Shown here one piece after another: positions 1 to 11,400 of a stretch of DNA of 64,000 nt. Within the stretch, counting starts at the first letter, position 1. Each line of letters begins with the position of its first letter. A program made the translations under genes and the position numbers. The DNA lies in contig CM040118.1 in NCBI GenBank assembly GCA_022559845.1, positions 230,811,224 through 230,875,223 on the forward strand, written 5' to 3'. The DNA comes from Amorphophallus konjac. Lineage: Eukaryota > Streptophyta > Magnoliopsida > Alismatales > Araceae. Below the pieces are notes generated by a model. The model ran no database searches. It was not told the DNA's origin and worked only from the letters and a program-made list of their open reading frames with translations.

Positions 1-3
1 TGC

Positions 4-1163
4 ATGCCCACTCGTAGAGGTACCCAATACTCACCACCACCACCACCTATGATAGATTCCCGAGTCCCTAGTCCCGATGAGTCATCGGTGGTCGACATGT
101 TTCGAGCTCTTATGGGAAAAATGGAAGAGTTGACTACACGAGTGGATCAAATGGAAGGTTGAGTACACGGGTGGATGGCCTAGTCACACGTTTGGAAGAG
201 AGGATGAAGGCCTTAGAGGATAGGGCCGAAGAGTCGGACCAGTCTATTCACGGTCTGGTAGGGAGAGTAGCCATCCTAGAGAGACCCCCGGTTGAGGAGT
301 ACCCCATGCCGAAAAATGGTCAACCGGAGCCGATTCAGCCACCCTTTGCTCCTCGAGCTAATGGGGTAGATGATAGGAGGCGCCGAGTCCCCGAGGTGGT
401 TGATTATGTGTCCGAGAATGAAAATGAGGGATATGCTAATGACCGTCGTGTTCAACGATAGAATCGTGATTTAGAGGAGGACGAGCGGACCCTCAGGACC
501 GTTCATGCGGACCCTCCCACTTTTAACGGGTCCTTGGACCCGAAGGTCTATCTAGATTGGGCGTTTGGGATGGATCGGTACTTTGATTGGTTCGATATGA
601 TGGACCATCGAAGAGTCTGATTCGCTACCATGAAGCAGATGGGATAGGCACAGACCTATTGGAAGAATGTAGAGAGCCTATTGTTTCATCGACAGGAGCC
701 CCAGGTTGAGACATGGGGTGAGATGAAGGTCAAGCTTCGGCAAAAGTACCTTCCTGCCACATACCGTCAGTGACTCATCGATAGTTGGCAAAGTCTCAGT
801 CATGGAGATCATCCCGTCTCTGAGTATATCGCTGAATTTGATGAGTATTTTTTACAATGTGGCGTATCGGAGGAGAGCACCATGCCCATTTCCCGCTTCT
901 ATCGTGGTCTGCGGCCCCACTATCAGTATGAGCTTTTTCGCCGCAATGTGACCAAGTTAGAAGACGCGTATCAGGTTGCTCTCGAGTTGGAGAGGTTTGA
1001 GGGAGAGTTCGAGCCTACCCAATGATTGGGACCCTTTCCTCATCGTGGGGTTGACCCTCGTAGTTCTTCGGGCCCATATCTAAGGGCTCCCCTGGCTCGA
1101 CCCCCGGAGCCCGCCTGTTAGGAGCCACCCGCTCCAAGACCTCGCCTTGTCCCACCGAGGGAC
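4..1163 (+). pseudogene. Ty3/gypsy gag, 5' part (element E0)
   Basis: One frame runs from the ATG at 4 to the E1 insertion point. It reads as a chromovirus-type Gag: a proline-rich start (MPTRRGTQYSPPPPP), a charged coiled-coil-like stretch with repeated TRVD/TRLEER segments, then the retrotransposon gag core (DPPTFNGSLDPKVYLDWAF, AQTYWKNVESLL, WGEMKVKLRQKYLPATYR, VSEYIAEFDEYF, YELFRRNVTKLEDAYQVALELE). Gag packages element RNA into cytoplasmic particles. In-frame stops near 169, 460, 618, 645, 771, 1023 and 1120 are mostly explained by C-to-T change at CGA, CAG or TGG. The frame resumes exactly at 21100 once E1 and one target-duplication copy are removed. The element's 5' LTR lies outside the window. 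The family call is from recognised motifs; the decay is seen directly. Confidence 0.85.
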
Positions 1164-1408
1164 GTTCCTGTTGTGTCCCTGTGATTTTGATGATAGTAAA
1201 CACTATAAGTCATCATGTGTTTGCATGAAAGATTGAATGATGATAACATAAGACATTGCTTATGAATCTGATTTTTATATGTTATGTTGCATAGAACTTC
1301 ATCAGAGTGCATGCATGCTTTGCATTTCATCATACAGGTTGCACGCATACACATATCTTCCTTTGCATATCTAGAGGGTCCATGCATGTCACTGATCATG
1401 TGCATCTA

Positions 1409-2105
1409 GGTCGATGCAAGGTATGCTTTGCGCGCACCAAGTCGGTGCATTCCCTTGGCCACTCATACACAAGGTCGGTGCATATAGTTTGCTGCGAGCA
1501 TAAGATCGATGCATGTTTTCTTGAGTATCTATGAAGTCGGTGCAAGGTTTGCCTTGGTGCAGTTTTGCCTTGGTGCAGATTCCGTCATTAGACATATTGC
1601 AGTCGGTGCAAGTTTTTATCTACTGTACATATAGTCGGTGCAGACTCTACTTTATGCTACATATGTAGTTTGTGCATCTTTCTGCCCTACAACCATAGTA
1701 GGTCGGTGCATACTTGGCTCAGGCAGATTCAGGTCTGTGCAAGTCTCGCATGTGCATAACTAAGTCAGTGCAAGTCCTGTTTTGAGCTAACCAAGTCGGT
1801 GCATTCATTGCTTATGCACACACGTAGTCTGCGCATCACTTAGCTCTGCACTCATATTAAGTCTGTGCAATGACTATATAAGTCTGTGCATGGTTGTTTT
1901 GTTGGCACTTAGAGTCTGTGCAGATCTATTCATATGCTATCTAGTCTGTGCATACTAATCACTATAAGGTCTGAGCATGCTATGCTCATTATATATAAGT
2001 CAATGCAATCTTTGGTCCTTGCACATACAAGGTATGTGCATGATATGTTTATGACACTTTCGGTTTGTGCATCCTTGGTATCCTGCACTTACAAAGTCTG
2101 TACAC
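1409..2105 (+). repeat. U3 motif array, AAGTCGGTGCA type (E1 5' LTR)
   Basis: About twenty degenerate copies of (A)AGTC[G/T]GTGCA, one every 25-45 bases, for example at about 1440, 1474, 1530, 1601, 1633, 1792 and 1875. The intervening DNA is not repeated, so this is an interspersed motif cluster, not a simple tandem repeat. All copies read in the same direction as the LTR and lie upstream of its G-boxes and TATA box. Function unknown; position suggests transcriptional control. Confidence 0.85.
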
Positions 2106-2181
2106 ATTTTTCATATACCTAACTACCCGTTATATATTCCAACATATTAACATGACAATTGTTTGTGACCTTTAAGCAGGG

Positions 2182-2348
2182 CACGTGATCCAAGGCTAAT
2201 TGTCCCTGAAAAGAGTTGCCACGTGGAAAGCTACAATGCTCAGAATCTGACACGTGGCTAAGAGCTTCTAGAAATCTCTTGGAGGGAGTGTTCCCTCCAT
2301 ACACCCAATGCGTGAGCTCATGGGTCCCAGGCTGAAGCCGTATAAAAT
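2182..2348 (+). promoter_or_regulatory. E1 5' LTR core promoter: three G-boxes and a TATA box
   Basis: CACGTG hexamers lie at 2182, 2220 (as CCACGTGG) and 2251 (as ACACGTGGC), followed by TATAAAAT at 2341. G-box/ABRE cores are bound by plant bZIP and bHLH factors. The order G-boxes then TATA box is repeated in the other copia LTRs of the window. Transcription would start about 30 bases after the TATA box and enter the GA-rich leader. Confidence 0.7.
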
Positions 2349-3052
2349 CTCTCTCCTGCGATCAAAGAAAGGGGCGAACCTAGAACGAATAGAAAAGATC
2401 AGAGGAAGAGCAGAGCGTGAGAAAAAAAGAAGCAGAAAGATCTAGAGCTAGCACGATCCAGAGAGGAAGAGGAAGAAGGAGAGAGAGAGAGCTTTTGAGA
2501 GCAGAGATCGAGAGAAGAAAAGAGAGAATAGTATAGAGGGAAAAGAAGCAGAAGAAGAGGAAGAAACAAAGAGAGTGAAGAAAGAGCTCGAGGAGAAGAA
2601 GATAGAATAATTTCCTGAAAGATTAGTTCCACTGGACCTTGGATCAAATCCAGGCCAGTCAGCTCCCTGAGAGCCACATTGGTGCTATCATCGTATATAG
2701 CTTTCTATCGCTATGATTTCTCATTTCTTGTTTTTCTTTTACACTCCTTATTTTAAGCTGTTTGTCAGCAGAGCAAGCTATGTTGCTCAGCTGTAGCAGA
2801 GGAGGATTCCTTTGGACGGGTTAAGCTATAAGCCCCAGCGATTACAGAGGTGGACTCCTCTGGACGGGTTAAGCTGTAAGCCCCAGCGGTTGCAGAGGGG
2901 GACTCCTCTGGTCGGCGAAGCTGTAACGCCCAGCAATCAAGCTGTGAGTCAGCGGATGGCTAAGCTGTATTGCCCAACGGAAGCAAGCTGTGATGCTCAG
3001 CTGATGTTGGCAAGCTGTGAGGCCCAGCTGTTAAGCTGTGTATCAGCGGAAT

Positions 3053-3109
3053 CCACACTCTAGTTGGAGTGTGGGGTGGACGTAGGTCAGTGGACCGAAG
3101 CACCTTAAA
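3053..3109 (+). other. Conserved hairpin pair in LTR leader (E1 5' LTR)
   Basis: Hairpin 1 pairs CCACACTC (3053-3060) with GAGTGTGG (3067-3074). GGTGGACGTA follows, then hairpin 2 (GGTC-AGTG-GACC, 3085-3096) and GAAGCACCTTAAA. The same layout with different stem bases occurs in E2 and E3. It lies downstream of the promoter, so it would be present in element RNA. Confidence 0.7.
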
Positions 3110-3427
3110 CCCTATTGTCTCCATGGTTTGATTTCTTATCTGATAGTCGATATATGAATGGCTAGGAGCGTTTCATTTGAGTATTCTATCCGAATGCTTT
3201 AAGGCACACGCTATTCTTATTTGACTCTATCTACGGACTAAACTTGGTTAGGTGTCTACATTTTAGCAGTCCAACTGATTGATCAAGTGCTTCTTTGAAT
3301 CTCTTATTTGGAAGAGCTCAATTGATTTCTATTCCGTAACTCTGATTGCTTTAAGTGTTAATTGGGCGAAGTTTTAAAGGGGAGATTCATTCACCCCCCT
3401 CTGAATCCTGATCTAGTACCCCATCAA

Positions 3428-3440
3428 TTGGTATCAGAGC
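3428..3440 (+). other. Primer-binding site of E1
   Basis: TTGGTATCAGAGC one base after the 5' LTR. It is complementary to the 3' end of plant initiator methionine tRNA, the usual primer for minus-strand synthesis in plant copia elements. Confidence 0.9.
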
Positions 3441-3556
3441 GGGTCTCTGACTTCCCAGATCCAACGATCTGCAGAGGATCCTACTATCCCTTGGTGCATT
3501 TTCTTGTTGTTGCGGACTGTTGGTTTTAGGTGCTTCGTAGATTGTGCTGAGTTTAT

Positions 3557-4274
3557 TGTTTGAACTGTGCTTGATAAGCATTTGAAAAATGACTTTTCCC
3601 GTGGTTTTTGATGGTTCCAATCTTAGCACCTGGCTAGGAGGCCTTTGCATTTATGTGAACTCCATTGATCCTAAATTATAGAGTCTTATATCTAATGGCC
3701 CACACCAAATACCTCATGATCAGACCAAGTGGTCTAGTGAGGACAGATTAAAGAACCGTGATAATATCACAGTTCTTAATATTTTGAGAGCTGCAGTTAA
3801 TACTGACATATTTCCTTTTGTTCTCAGGTGCAATTCTGGAAAGGAAATCTTGGACAGAGTGACTGCCGCTCATGTGAACCAAGAAGGTCTATGTCTAATG
3901 GTCAATCGGAGTGATTGTTTGAACTGTGCTTGATAAGCGTTTGACAAATGGCTCTTCCCGTGGTTTTTGATGGTTCCAATCTTAGCACCTGGCTAGGAGG
4001 CCTTTGCATTTATGTGAACTCCATTGATCCTAAATTATAGAGTCTTATATCTAATGGCCCACACCAAATACCTCATGATCAGACCAAGTGGTCTAGTGAG
4101 GACAGATTAAAGAACCGTGATAATATCACAGTTCTTAATATTTTGAGAGCTGCAGTTAATACTGACATATTTCCTTTTGTTCTCAGGTGCAATTCTGGAA
4201 AGGAAATCTTGGACAGAGTGACTGCCGCTCATGTGAACCAAGAAGGTCTATGTCTAATGGTCAATCGGAGTGAT
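3557..4274 (+). repeat. 359-bp tandem duplication over the start of E1 gag
   Basis: 3557-3915 and 3916-4274 are nearly identical copies with a period of 359 bases. Each contains the gag start region (ATG at 3589 and at 3948) and the first 109 or so codons. The copies differ at a handful of bases (for example AATGACTTTTCC against AATGGCTCTTCC). The second copy is continuous with the rest of gag. 359 is not a multiple of three, so the first copy is out of frame with the body. Confidence 0.9.
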
Positions 4275-6035
4275 CACAATAGTGATCAAATGAATGAGAC
4301 ATCGTCTCAAGTGAGCTCTGAAATAGAAGAAATTACTTTTGATAAATTGGTATGCATGCACGAAGAACTTAATGACAGATATAATAAAATGAAAAATGAA
4401 AATAAAAAATTGAAAAAGAAGCTTGAACTAAATAATTCTGATCATATTGAAAATGAAGCTTTGAAAGCTGAAATTGACAAACTCAAAATGAAATTGCAAG
4501 AGTTTAACAATGAGAAATCTGAATTGAATATTTTGAAGTCTGAGAATGATAGTCTTAGAACTAAACTCCTTGAAACTGAAAACTTAAGTAATAAATGTGT
4601 CTTTCTAAAAGAATTGAATGATGATCTTAATTCTGATGTTGAAATGCAGAAAAATCTGATTGTTTCTTTGAAAGAAGAAAACCATTTGTTGCTTGAAAAG
4701 AAAAGGGAAGTTGAATAATCTGAAAAAATTATGATGGAAGAAAATGACAATCTGAAAGATCAAAATAAAAAGCTTATGGTCCTCAATACTGTTATGTCTG
4801 ATAGATGGTTGAAAATTTAAAAAGGAGAATGTATTTTGAAGGAAAATGAAACCAACAATGAAAAAGAACAAAAACTTCAAAATGAAATTCAAGTTCTTAG
4901 AAGTCTGAATGATGCCTTGCATCAACAATTAACTTCCTGTGAAACTGATTTGTCCAGTTACGAAGCTATTATTGTTGGTTCAAATTCTGAGATTCAAAAT
5001 CTTAAAGGTTCTTTGTCTAAGTTTGTCGATGGACAAGAAAATTTGGGCAAGATGTTAGGACTCAAGGTCAACTTCAGAAAAGAAGGGCTGGGTTACAAGC
5101 AAGTTAATAAGAGATCCTTTAAAAACAAACTGAAAACATCTTTTGTTAAATCTTGTAATGAAGCCACTTCCTTGAAGCCCGAACAACCTATTGTTCAGAA
5201 AATTCAAACACAGAATAAAAGTGTGAAAAAGAAAACTTTCATAAAGAAGAAAAGTAAATTGCATGCTAAAGAATCTCAGGCCAAGATATTTTCTGTTAAA
5301 AAGAAAAAGGTTAAATGGTTTTATTGTGGAAAATTTGGTCATGAGATGGTTGATTGTTTTGCTATGAAAAAGGATAATCTGAAGTGTGATAGCATTCATG
5401 CTAGGAATTTTCATGACGAGAAACATTCTTTTGTTCAGAATAAAAGGTCTCAGTGTTTTTACAGTCATAAAACTGGTCATCTAATGCATGAATGTAAACT
5501 AATGAAACAAGATGACCTGAATGCTAAGAGACCTCAAGTTAAAAATCGTGGTTTTCAGAAGAAGAAAACTCATTGTTTGTGTTGTGCCAAAATGGGCCAT
5601 ATTGCTGCACAGTGTTGGCATGCTGTGGGAATACCATTTAATTCTAAACCTATAAAATTCCCTGCTCCCAATAATGTTGGTAGTGATAAGCTGTTTGATA
5701 AAAGAAAAAATATTACATGCTTTAACTATGGAAAGCCAGACCACAGAGCTGCTGACTGTTGGCTGGCTGGCAATGAACAGTTAAATTTTCATGTTAATAA
5801 TAGAAACAACCATGTTCATTCACACCAATTTCATGTTCATGCTAACTCATATAAGAAGAACATGGAATCTGTTAGTTCTTGCCATTATTGTGGACTGTTT
5901 GGTCATTTCATGCCTAATTGCCATTTGATGAAGTCTGATGACTCACTAGCTCAAAAATGTTTGAGAGCACCATTCAGAGGTGCCACTGTCATTTCAGGAC
6001 CCAAGACTTCTTGGGTACCTGCTTGTGCAAAATAA
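3948..6035 (+). pseudogene. E1 gag, copia type with five zinc-knuckle modules
   Basis: One frame from ATG 3948 to TAA after 6032, about 696 codons, broken by a TAG in the N-terminal part and TAAs at about 4716 and 4818. The N-terminal part (VVFDGSNLSTWLGG, NGPHQIPHDQTKW) matches the copia gag domain. The middle (about 4350-4990) is rich in E, K, L and N and predicts a long coiled coil. A lineage motif, NFRKEGLGYKQVN, is near 5070. Then come five CX2CX4HX4C modules: near 5318 (first Cys is Trp), 5450 (second Cys is Ser), 5572 (intact, HCLCCAKMGHIAAQC), 5718 (second Cys is Tyr) and 5878 (intact, SCHYCGLFGHFMPNC). No protease follows. Compared with E3 gag, the central UBN2-like part and its knuckle are missing and the C-terminal knuckle region is expanded. 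Confidence 0.82.
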
Positions 6036-6038
6036 CCC

Positions 6039-8476
6039 AGCTGTTGCAGGTATGCCTTGGAGAGGAATAAAGTGGGTCAATAAATCAAGGCACTCAAGAA
6101 TGAAAACCCCATGATTGCGCGGTACAGGTTAGTTCTAAAAACTTTGCTTAAATTTTATCTTCTGAATTTGTTTGCTCTAAATGCCTACGCATCATGTTAA
6201 TTCTTTTATGCATTATCCAACTGAATCTGTTTGATAGTTTGAAATGCACAGGGAAATAATTGTAGTTTAACTCTGAATGCATTGCATATCTATGGCATAA
6301 TGAATTGTTGTCAAACTCCCTGCATGTTGAAATTTAATATGTTGCTTTGAAAAACCTCATTCATTGCATAGAGTCAGGGGGAGTTCAGTTGCCTCTGCAT
6401 GATGGTCATGACTCTCATGTTTGTGTTTAGGAAATACTCTTAGAAGAGTCATTGCACATGCATACATGTAGTGATTGCATTGCACATCACTTATTTTGAA
6501 AACTCCAAAAAGAATGTTTAAATTCATGCATTCAGGGGAAGCTCTCGTGTACTCATCACTCATATATGTCAGTCTTCTGATTATGACATATACTCTCTTG
6601 ACATCTCATTGCATCTAGACAGGGGGAGCATTTTAGACTCATTAGTCTTGTTCAATCTGAACCCTTCCTGTCTAGTCATTCAAATCACTCTCCTATTCTT
6701 GTGTGTTGATGATTGAATTTTAATCAGCTGAAATCTCAACTATTTTGAAGTTGAAATCTATGTCTGCTACTCCTTAAATTGCTGAAGGAGAGCTTTGCTT
6801 GAATACTTTTTTTGTCAAACTTGTCAAGCTGATCTGTCTGTATTCCAGACTCAGCTATTGGTTTCTTGTAAATATATCTGATGCATATTGATCATACCTG
6901 TTGCAAGCATGAGTTCCATTTGTCTTACTCTCTATGCATGCTTGTCAAATGTCTCTTGCTGCTAAATGCTTTGTCCATGTTAAACGTATAGAGAAGTGAA
7001 GTAATATCAGTTTGTGTACCCTTTCACAAATCTGAAATCATCCTTAATAAAGAATCTTCTATTATACAGGTTTAAGAATGTTTGTTGATTTGAATTGGTT
7101 TAAGTCTTATGTATTCCTAAGTTTGAATATGAAGGACCTGAAAATATTTGAATCAGTTTTTTTTTAATAAACCTTAACTGACTGTCTCATATAAGTTCGT
7201 GTAAGATCTTCCGACATCTGAAAATTGAAGCCTTGATTTACTTTGGTTGAAATGCATGTAACCTGTATTGTTTTTAAACAAGTCACATTGAAAATTAAAA
7301 GGGCAGCAACATCAAAATCATTGTAAAGGAAATGAATATTGTGGCAGAGCAATGAATGAATTGTACTGAGAAACTGAACCCTCAATCAAAGAAATGGATG
7401 GGAATTTATGTCATGAAGTGCTTCATGTTACCTCTGTTCATATGGTCAAATCTATAGGGCTGGTTTCACTTAGTAACTGGGGGTACTGGCGTCTGAAAAA
7501 TGTGTACCCTTAATGTCAAAGGTGTAAATCATCTGTGTAGTTTTTGATCACAGACAGATATGGTAGTTTATGCTTAGTAACTGGGGGTACTGGCGTCTAA
7601 CTCACGTGTGCCCTTAATGTCAAAGGTGTAAATGACACCTGTCTGGTCAGTAAGCTCAATGTTAAAAGCAAAAGTGAGAAAGATTTACTGTAATTCTTGT
7701 AATTCAAAATTCACCAAGTGTCATCTTGTTTAACCTCAATACTCTTGACTGTTTTTCCTAAAGAAGTCATTGGAATTAATTGTGTAAGATGAAAGGAGAT
7801 TGAACTCGAATGTTATATGAGAAATTTGTCCATTTTTTATTAAAAAGTTACTACAGATATGAGTATTGTATTTCATTGACAAACCTTATATACATCATTC
7901 TTAAACCATGCTTGTCAATTAAAGCTATTTCATAAGCTTTTATAATAGAAGATTCAGAAACTTTAAACATGGATATATGAATTGGGTACCCCACTAAAAA
8001 TCTTTTCTTCTCATATACTTCGGCTTGGAGATCACACCTGCTCAGATTCTGCTCACTCTATTTGTTGCACTATCCTTGAAAGATTTTGCATCCTGCATGC
8101 TGTCTTGACATCCTTCCTGAACTTGCTCTTGACATACCCCTCAACTTACACTCTTGAGAGACTTGCTTCATTTTGAACAGGGAGCATTGGTTCGTTTTAA
8201 AGGAGAGGATAGGTCATGTCTAGACTGTACTTATTGCTTTTTCAAGGGGGAAGTTTGTGTGTGATCCTGTCTGGATAAGTCATAGGGGGAGCATAGCTTG
8301 ATTGGTGCTTCATTGTTTTACTGTCCCTGTGTTTGTAGATTTCATTCCTTTATTAAGGGGGAGATTTTTATTCAATCATCTCATACATGCTTGTATTTCT
8401 TATATCAAACTATTTTCTTTTTGATGAAGTCAAAGGGGGAGAATAGTTTCACATGACTCATAGTGTTGCCATCATC
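6039..8476 (+). other. E1 3' non-coding region with conserved module
   Basis: No pol homology in any frame over 2.4 kb. It contains GGCAGAGCAATG (7343-7354) and two copies of GTACTGGCGTCT (7483-7494 and 7587-7598) within a repeated segment beginning TTAGTAACTGGGG. Both motifs recur with similar spacing in E2 and E3. Several extra polypurine-like tracts (GGGGGAG or similar near 6374, 6620, 8247, 8284, 8357 and 8433) precede the true tract. Multiple polypurine tracts are a reported Sirevirus trait. Confidence 0.7.
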
Positions 8477-8490
8477 AAAAAGGGGGAGAT
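8477..8490 (+). other. Polypurine tract of E1
   Basis: AAAAAGGGGGAGAT directly before the 3' LTR (which starts TATTGTGTCC, one base changed from the 5' LTR). It primes plus-strand DNA synthesis in LTR retrotransposons. Confidence 0.9.
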
Positions 8491-10720
8491 TATTGTGTCC
8501 CTGTGATTTTGATGATAGCAAACACTATAAGTCATCATGTGTTTGCATGAAAGATTGAATGATGATAACATAAGACATTGCTTATGAATCTGGTTTGTAT
8601 ATGTTATGTTGCATAGAACTTCATCAGAGTGCATGCACGCTTTGCATTTCATCATACAGGTTGCAGGCACACACATATCTTCCTTTGCATATGTAGAGGG
8701 TCCATGCATGTCACTGATCATGTCCATCTAGGTCGGTGCAAGGTATGCTTTGCGCGCACCAAGTCGGTGCATTCCTTTGGCCACTCATACACAAGGTCGG
8801 TGCATATAGTTTGCTGTGAGCATAAGATCGGTGCATGTTTTCTTGAGTATCTATGAAGTCGGTGCAAGGTTTGGCTTGGTGCAGTTTTACCTCGGTGCAG
8901 ATTCTGTCATTAGACATATTGTAGTCGGTGCAGGTTTTTGTCTACTGTACATATAGTCAGTGCAGACTCTGCTTTATGCTACATATGTAGTATGTGCATC
9001 TTTCTGCCCTACAACCATAGTAGGCCTGTGCATACTTGGCTTAGGCAGATTGAGGTCTATGCAAGTCTCGCATGTGCATAACTAAGTCAGTGCAAGTCCT
9101 ATTTTGAGCTAACCAAGTCGGTGCATTCAATGCTTATGCACACACGTAGTCTGCACATCACTTAGCTCTGCACTCATATTAAGTCTGTGCAATGACTATA
9201 TAAGTCTGTGCATGGTTGTTTTGTTGGCACTTAGAGTCTATGCAGATCTATTCATATGCTATCTAGTCTGTGCATACTAATCACTATAAGGTCTGAGCAT
9301 GCTATGCTCATTGTATATAAGTCAATGCAATCTTTGGTTCTTGCACATACAAGGTCTGTGCATGATATGTTTATGACACTTTGGGTTTGTGCATCCTTGG
9401 TATCCTGCACTTACAAAGTCTGTACACATTTTTCATATACCTGACTACCCGTTATATATTCTAACATATTAACAGGATAGCTGTTCGTGACCTTTAAGGA
9501 GGGCACGTGATCCAAGGCTAATTGTCCCTGAAAAGAGCTGCCACATGGAAAGCTACAATGCTCAGAATCTGACACGTGGCTAAGAGCTTCCAGAAATCAC
9601 CATACACCCAATGCGTGAGCTCATGGGTCCCAGGCTGAAGCCGTATAAAATCTCTCTCCTGCGATCAAAGAAAGGGGCGTACCTGGAACGAATAGAAAAG
9701 ATCAGAGGAAGAGCAGAGCATGAGAAAAAAAGAAGCAGAAAGATCTAGAGCTAGCACGATCCAGAGAGGAAGAGGAAGAAGGAGAGAGAGAGCTTTTGAG
9801 AGCAGAGATCGAGAGAAGAAAAGAGAGAATAGCAGAGAGGGAAAAGAAGCAGAAGAAGAAGAAGAAAGAAAGAGAGTGAAGAAAGGGCTCGAGGAGAAGA
9901 AGATAGAAGAATTTCCTGAAAGATTAGTTCCACTGGACCTTGGATCAAATCCAGGCCAGTCAGCTCCCTGAGAGCCACATTGGTGCTATCATCGTATATA
10001 GCTTTCTGTTGCTATGATTTCTCATTTCTTGTTTTTCTTTTACACTCCTTATTTCAAGATGTTTGTCAGCAAGGCAAGTTGTGTTGCTCAGCTGTAGCAT
10101 AGGAGGATTCCTCTAGACGGGTTAAGCTGCAAGCCCCAACGATTGCAGAGGTGGACTCCTCTGGAAGGGTTAAGCTGTAAGCCCCAGCGGTTGCAGAGGG
10201 GGACTCCTCTGGTCGGTGAAGCTGTAACGCTCAGCAGTCAAGTTGTGAGTCAGCAGATGGCTAAGCTGTATTGCCCAGCAGAAGCAAGCTGTGATGCTCA
10301 GCTGATGTTGGCAAGCTGTGAGGCCCAGCTGTTAAGCTGTGTATCAGCGGAATCCACACTCTAGTTGGAGTGTGGGGTGGATGTAGGTCTGTGGACCGAA
10401 CCACCTTAAAATCTATTGTCTCCATGGTTTGATTTCTTATCTGATTGTCGATAGATGAATGGCTAGGAGTGTTTCATTTGAGTATTCTATCAGAATGCTT
10501 TAAGGCACACGCTGTTCTTATTTGACTCTGTCTACGGACTAGACTTCGTTAGGTGTCTACATTTTAGCAGTCCAATTGATTGATCAAGTGCTTCTTTGAA
10601 TCTCTTATTTAGAAGAGCTCAATTGATTTCTATTCTGTAACTCTGATTGCTTTAAGTGTTAATTGGGCGAAGTTTTAAAGGGGAGATTCATTCACCCCCC
10701 TCTGAATCCTGGTCTAGCAC
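8491..10720 (+). repeat. E1 3' LTR, main part
   Basis: Copy of 1169-3426 with scattered, mostly transition differences. It holds the motif array at 8731-9428, G-boxes after about 9500 (the middle one altered to CCACATGG), a TATA box near 9645, the GA-rich leader (about 9700-9925), AAGCTGT repeats and the hairpin pair (10354-10397). The first base pair of the LTR has become TA. It is cut at 10720 by E2, and its final CCCATCA is at 21088-21094. Confidence 0.92.
8731..9428 (+). repeat. U3 motif array (E1 3' LTR)
   Basis: Same set of AAGTC[G/T]GTGCA motifs as 1409-2105. Most positions are kept; a few are changed by single transitions (GTCGATGCA against GTCGGTGCA). Confidence 0.85.
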
Positions 10721-10969
10721 TGATAGTTTGGTGAGATAAATAAACACAGATCCAGAGGGGGGTGAATGGATCTTCTAATGAATTTTAACCAATTTAAAAT
10801 CTGTATGAGATGATAATGACAAGTTCAATGGACAAATGTTCAAACATCAAAGATGCATACCCCATCAATCACTAGGATATGGACAACCAATTAGATCACG
10901 GTCCTTGCATGCATCTAGCGGGATCGATCAAACAGACAAACCACTGCACAAGGGATTTTTAGGTTGTTC

Positions 10970-11014
10970 GGTCCACAGACCTACGTCCACCCCTCACTCC
11001 AAACCGGAGTGAGG
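10970..11014 (-). other. Conserved hairpin pair in LTR leader (E2 3' LTR)
   Basis: Hairpin 1 pairs CCTCACTCC (10992-11000) with GGAGTGAGG (11006-11014), a perfect nine-base stem. Hairpin 2 is GGTCCACAGACC (10970-10981). Between them lies TACGTCCACC, the complement of GGTGGACGTA. In the 5' LTR hairpin 1 is at 18513-18535 and hairpin 2 has one changed base. Confidence 0.75.
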
Positions 11015-11084
11015 CTTCCACTAGCAACAGCTAGAACCGCAGACTCAGTCCGCAAATAAATGCTGCCTTACAGCTTGACCAGAG

Positions 11085-11400
11085 GAACACACTCCTCTCT
11101 TCCTCCCAACCGGAGGGAAACCACCAGTGACTCACAGTCACTAGCAACCAGAGACGAAGTCTCTCTTCCTCCAGACCAGGAGGGAACCCACAGGTAGCAA
11201 CCACTACCTGCAATCGGAGACCCAAGTCTCCCTTCCTCTGAAACCCAGAGGGAACCACAAGTGACACCTAGTCACTTGCAAACCAGAGGTCACGGAGCTC
11301 TCTTCCTCCACACCAGAGGGAACCACTAGTGACACACAGTCACTAGCAAACTGGAGAACAAGTCTCCCTTCTCCTGAGACCACAGGAGGAACCCCGATCC
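11085..11400 (-). repeat. Hairpin-forming leader repeats (E2)
   Basis: About five imperfect 60-bp units, each with a GGAAGAGAG or GGAAGGGAG block and a short perfect inverted repeat, for example AGTGACTCACAGTCACT (about 11127), GGTAGCAACCACTACC (about 11193), AGTGACACCTAGTCACT (about 11261) and CTAGTGACACACAGTCACTAG (about 11328). They would form a series of small stem-loops in element RNA. The same block is at 18606-18920. Confidence 0.7.

Larger units (their letters stand above)
1169..3426 (+). repeat. E1 5' LTR
   Basis: A 2258-bp direct repeat of 8491-10720 plus 21088-21094. It begins TGTTGTGTCC and ends TCTAGTACCCCATCA, directly before the primer-binding site. In order it holds a motif array (1409-2105), three G-boxes, a TATA box (2341), a GA-rich leader (about 2395-2600), an imperfect repeat with core AAGCTGT..GCCCAGC (about 2770-3050), a hairpin pair (3053-3096) and the lineage-typical ATTCACCCCCCTCTGAATC block near the end. 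Relative to the 3' copy it carries about 20 extra bases near 2275 (TCTTGGAGGGAGTGTTCCCT), themselves an imperfect palindrome. Confidence 0.92.

Noticed and set aside
1307..1595. Small cysteine/histidine-rich ORFs in the E1 LTR (75 and 68 codons) and copies at 8629-8917
   Set aside because: They are the translation of the GTCGGTGCA motif array on both strands; copied with the LTR and not conserved as protein.
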